DNA of 7,899 nucleotides. Origin: Alphaproteobacteria bacterium. GTDB lineage: Bacteria; Pseudomonadota; Alphaproteobacteria; Sphingomonadales; Sphingomonadaceae. Below the pieces are notes generated by a model. The model did not search any database, was not told where the DNA came from, and worked only from the letters and a program-made list of their open reading frames with translations. The translations under genes and the position numbers were made by a program. The stretch is from the NCBI GenBank assembly GCA_028293055.1, contig JAQGLD010000393.1, positions 1 to 7,899 on the forward strand, given 5' to 3'. The stretch's first letter is position 1; each line of letters opens with the position of its first letter. Shown piece by piece: positions 5,389-7,899 of this stretch.

Positions 5389-7560
5389 ATGAAGGGGATT
5401 CGCCTGCTTGCCGTGATGATGTCGTTCGCCGGTGGCGGCGCTGCCGCTGCGTCCGGCGCGGCGCCGGTTGTGCATCCATTCGAATCGCCGCCGGTCCTCG
5501 CCTTGGGCGGGACCGGGCCTTCATCGCTTTTCGCGGCCAGGCCGGGCGGTGGGGTGACCTGCAATCCGCAGGGATCGCTTTCGCGCCACGGGTCGATCCT
5601 CTCCGCGCGGCTCGATTTCGTACGCGCGCAATTCACCATCAACAATCCGGATCCGTCGGATCCGCAGCCCAATGGCGACGATCCGGTCGAGCTGCGCTCC
5701 TATGGCGGTTGCAAGTCCGGACCCGTGATCGAGGTCCATCCGGGCGACACCCTGCGCATGCAGCTGCAGAACCGGACAGACCCCGCTGACCCGAGCTGCC
5801 TGCCCAATCCTCCGCCCGGGCTCGGCGTCCCGACCGGAGTCGGCTGCTACAATACGACGAACGTGCACACCCACGGACTGCACGTCTCGCCCGCTGGAAA
5901 CAGCGACAACGTCCTGCTCAACATCGGCCCGCAGACCGAATTTCCCTACGAGATCAACATTCCCGCCGACCACCCGTCGGGGACATTCTGGTACCATGCC
6001 CATCGCCATGGATCGACCGCGGTGCAGGTGGCGAGCGGCGCGTCGGGCGTGCTGATCATCCGCGGCGAACGGCCTTATGTGGCGCCGTCGGCGAGCGATC
6101 CGCATCCGGTCGCCGATATCGACACCGTCCTTCACGACGTAAGCGGCGCGCGCTTTCCCGAACAACTCTTCCTTTTCCAGCAGATCGCCTATGGCTGTTT
6201 CAGGAACGATCCGAGGCACCCCGAGGCCTGGTGGCAGCAGCTCTACACCAGCGCCGGGCTCTTCAATGTGAATACCCAGGATCCGAACATCGAGAATGCT
6301 CCGTGGATCTGCCCGCTGTCCAAGCCGGGCCAGCCGGTCAGCCGCGGTGCAGTCGAGAATTTCGCTTTGCAGCTCGATTCGGCGTCGATCTGGGACACCA
6401 ACGGCCGGTTCACCAGCATCAACGGAGTCGTCCAGCCGCAGCTCACCGTTCCCGCGGGCCAGATCCAGCGCTGGCGCTTCGTCCACGCCGGAATTCATGA
6501 CACGATCAATCTGCAGATCGTCCGCGCCCGGCCAGCAGGCGGAAAGAATGCGATCGCCATGGCCGCGCTGACCGGCAATCGTCTCCAGCAGAAGGCCGAT
6601 GTGCAGGCGGCCTGCATCGCCAATCAGCGCACGATCGTGCCGCAGTTCGAGATTGCCGGCGACGGCCTGACCCGGGCGAAGATGCGGCGCATCCAGGCCA
6701 GCCGGCAGGGCGGGGTGCTCGAATCCAATTATCTCCAGCCTGGATATCGCAGCGACATCCTCGTCGTCTTTCCCGAGGAAGGCGATTACTGCCTGCTCGA
6801 TCAGGCCGCGCCGCCCGCCGAACGGTTTCACAATGGAAGCGGCGGCGGGCAGGGCCCCTCGGCTCCACAGCTCCTCGCTTATGTCCACGTCAGCGGGGGC
6901 AAGGCGGTGACCGGGATCCTCGAGGATTTCGTCGAGCAGGCTCTTTACGACGGCAATCCGCAACTCCCGGTGCCGGTGCGGGACGGCCTCAAGCAGGGCG
7001 ACTTGCGGCCCTGGGCGCCGTTCCTGGAATCGCCGAGCCCGACCGGGGTGCAGCAGGCGACCTTCGCGATCAACTTCCCGGCCTTCACGGTCAACGGCAA
7101 GTCCTACGACCCCAACGTCGTCAACTTTACCCGCCAGGTGAATACCACCGACGACTGGCTGCTGACCGCCCAGGGCGAGCCACACATCTTTCACATCCAC
7201 GTCAATCCGTTCCAGGTGATGGACGTGATGATCGTCGACAAGAACGGCAATCAGGTGTCGATTTTCGACAGCGACGGCAATTGCAAGGCGCAACTGCTCT
7301 CCGATCCGCAGCAGCTGGTGAACCAATATTGCGGTATGTATCACACGTTCCGGGACACGGTGTTCGTGGAGAACGGGCTCGTCATCAAGGTTCGCACCAC
7401 CTACGACCGTTATATCGGCGAGTTTGTCTTGCACTGCCACATCCTCGACCATGAAGATGCGGGAATGATGGCCAATATCGCAATCGTGCCCAATTTGACG
7501 GCGCCGGGCGGCGGTCTTGGAATGCCCTCGATGAGTCACGCAGGGGGCGGCACGCATTAG
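5389..7560 (+). CDS. Exported multicopper oxidase (laccase-like, three cupredoxin domains)
   Basis: The 723-residue protein should oxidise a substrate at a type 1 copper and reduce O2 to water at a trinuclear centre. All four ligand motifs are intact: HTH (160-162), WYHAH (201-205), HIFHIH (599-604) and HCHILDHEDAGM (682-693), with C683, H688 and axial M693 for type 1 copper. Domain 1 (about 70-225) has GPVIEVHPGDTL (111-122); domain 2 has ASINGVV-like FTSINGVVQPQLTV (341-354) and RWRFVHAG (361-368); domain 3 starts near 555. The N-terminus MKGIRLLAVMMSFAGGG with AAASGA-AP suggests a Sec signal peptide with cleavage near 24; no twin arginine is seen. Besides C683 there are ten cysteines, an even number that would suit disulfides. 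The tail GMPSMSHAGGGTH is rich in Met and His. Start ATG 5389 follows GGAGG (5379-5383) by 5 nt, better than GTG 5377. It is longer than CueO-type enzymes (about 500 aa). The substrate is unknown; copper detoxification, metal oxidation or phenol oxidation are all possible. Confidence 0.92.
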   Translation: MKGIRLLAVMMSFAGGGAAAASGAAPVVHPFESPPVLALGGTGPSSLFAARPGGGVTCNPQGSLSRHGSILSARLDFVRAQFTINNPDPSDPQPNGDDPVELRSYGGCKSGPVIEVHPGDTLRMQLQNRTDPADPSCLPNPPPGLGVPTGVGCYNTTNVHTHGLHVSPAGNSDNVLLNIGPQTEFPYEINIPADHPSGTFWYHAHRHGSTAVQVASGASGVLIIRGERPYVAPSASDPHPVADIDTVLHDVSGARFPEQLFLFQQIAYGCFRNDPRHPEAWWQQLYTSAGLFNVNTQDPNIENAPWICPLSKPGQPVSRGAVENFALQLDSASIWDTNGRFTSINGVVQPQLTVPAGQIQRWRFVHAGIHDTINLQIVRARPAGGKNAIAMAALTGNRLQQKADVQAACIANQRTIVPQFEIAGDGLTRAKMRRIQASRQGGVLESNYLQPGYRSDILVVFPEEGDYCLLDQAAPPAERFHNGSGGGQGPSAPQLLAYVHVSGGKAVTGILEDFVEQALYDGNPQLPVPVRDGLKQGDLRPWAPFLESPSPTGVQQATFAINFPAFTVNGKSYDPNVVNFTRQVNTTDDWLLTAQGEPHIFHIHVNPFQVMDVMIVDKNGNQVSIFDSDGNCKAQLLSDPQQLVNQYCGMYHTFRDTVFVENGLVIKVRTTYDRYIGEFVLHCHILDHEDAGMMANIAIVPNLTAPGGGLGMPSMSHAGGGTH

Positions 7561-7581
7561 ACTATTCAATTGGGTCGTTTC

Positions 7582-7638
7582 CCGGCGAAGGCCGGTATCC
7601 AGTATGGAGGTCCGTGCGGCTTGACCCCGGCCTTCGCC
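7582..7638. repeat. Inverted repeat just downstream of the oxidase gene, possible terminator
   Basis: GGCGAAGGCCGG (7584-7595) and CCGGCCTTCGCC (7627-7638) are perfect 12-nt inverted copies. The left arm is itself a hairpin, CCGGC-GAAG-GCCGG (7582-7595). The core CCCGGCGAAGGCCGG plus TATCC matches the arms of the 1499-1580 element, so this looks like a decayed second copy. It begins 22 nt after the oxidase stop and has no T-run; it could act as the 3'-end hairpin of that transcript. Confidence 0.7.
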
Positions 7639-7668
7639 CAGAGCCGCTAAGTTTGGTGACACCTCCAG

Positions 7669-7778
7669 GCCCTCCCCCCCGATGGGGGAGGATTGGGTGG
7701 GGGTGGCCTCTGACGAAGTGCGCAGGGTGCCCGCAGAGTCCACTCCTCCCCAAACCCCTCCTCATCAAGGGGAGGGGC
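7669..7778. repeat. C-rich/G-rich palindromic element (about 110 nt) in the right intergenic region
   Basis: The left end is a hairpin, CCTCCCCC (7671-7678) pairing with GGGGGAGG (7684-7691). The right end is another, CCCCTCC (7755-7761) pairing with GGAGGGG (7771-7777). The outer C-rich start and G-rich end are also roughly complementary, so the whole unit is bounded by inverted termini. No coding frame is convincing inside it. This fits a dispersed non-coding repeat with termini like a miniature element; no flanking target duplication could be identified. Confidence 0.55.
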
Positions 7779-7842
7779 TTAAGTTAGCGCCTATGGGCCT
7801 TTGCCGGGAACGGGCGGTTCGATTTCGCCGCAACCGGATTGT

Positions 7843-7899
7843 TCAGGCGGATTCCTCGAGCAGCAGCCGGGCGTTGATCGTCGGATTGCCTGCGTTGGA
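7843..7899 (-). CDS. C-terminal end of an unidentified protein, cut by the window edge
   Basis: The minus strand is open from the right edge to TGA at 7843-7845 and reads SNAGNPTINARLLLEESA before the stop. The composition and codon choice (GCC, CTG, CTC, GAG, CGG) look like a real alphaproteobacterial C-terminus, and palindromic repeats typical of intergenic DNA begin just beyond the stop. Eighteen residues are too few to name a family. The gene would converge on the oxidase gene. Confidence 0.4.
   Translation of the reverse strand, partial: SNAGNPTINARLLLEESA

Noticed and set aside
3545..7560. DUF2182, DJ-1/PfpI and multicopper oxidase as one new metal-handling system
   Set aside because: The genes lie on different strands with separate promoter-like spacers and share no visible regulatory motif; co-location alone is too weak.
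5521..7743. A 740-codon open frame on the minus strand opposite the multicopper oxidase
   Set aside because: It is the antisense shadow of a high-GC gene; it has no recognisable domains and extends into the repeats downstream.

Overview
The window reads as chromosomal DNA of a GC-rich alphaproteobacterium. Sphingomonads are the best guess, for three reasons: strong G/C third-position codon bias, a fused CysN-CysC protein, and intergenic palindromes of the [16 protein letters not shown] type (GTCATCCCGGCG...), which I recall as common in that order. This assignment is inference; there is no rRNA or other marker gene here.

Layout from left to right. Positions 1-468 (minus) carry the N-terminal 156 codons of an unidentified protein, most like the sensor half of a LuxR-type regulator, running off the left edge. 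Divergent from it is the sulfate-activation pair cysD (578-1480) and cysNC (1598-3511). The 117-nt gap between them is almost filled by an inverted-repeat element. Convergent with cysNC is a DUF2182-type membrane protein gene (3545-4231, minus), and a perfect hairpin covers its 3' end. A relatively AT-rich divergent spacer with short repeated motifs (4232-4536) separates it from a DJ-1/PfpI family gene (4537-5214, plus). After a 174-nt spacer with a good -35 box inside an unusual extended palindrome comes a large exported multicopper oxidase (5389-7560, plus). The right end (7561-7842) has no gene but several palindromic repeats. The last 57 nt encode the C-terminal 18 residues of an unknown minus-strand protein.

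CysD and CysN form ATP sulfurylase (sulfate to APS), and the fused CysC domain phosphorylates APS to PAPS, so two adjacent genes cover both activation steps of assimilatory sulfate reduction. The multicopper oxidase has all four copper-ligand motifs and a signal peptide, so it should act as a periplasmic copper-dependent oxidase. DUF2182, DJ-1/PfpI and the oxidase look like separate transcription units; a shared metal or stress role is possible but not shown.

I see no CRISPR array, transposase, tRNA, rRNA, toxin-antitoxin pair or clear novel multigene system. The least-explained signals are the palindrome around the oxidase promoter, the repeat element inside the cys operon, and the uncertain N-terminus of the DUF2182 gene.
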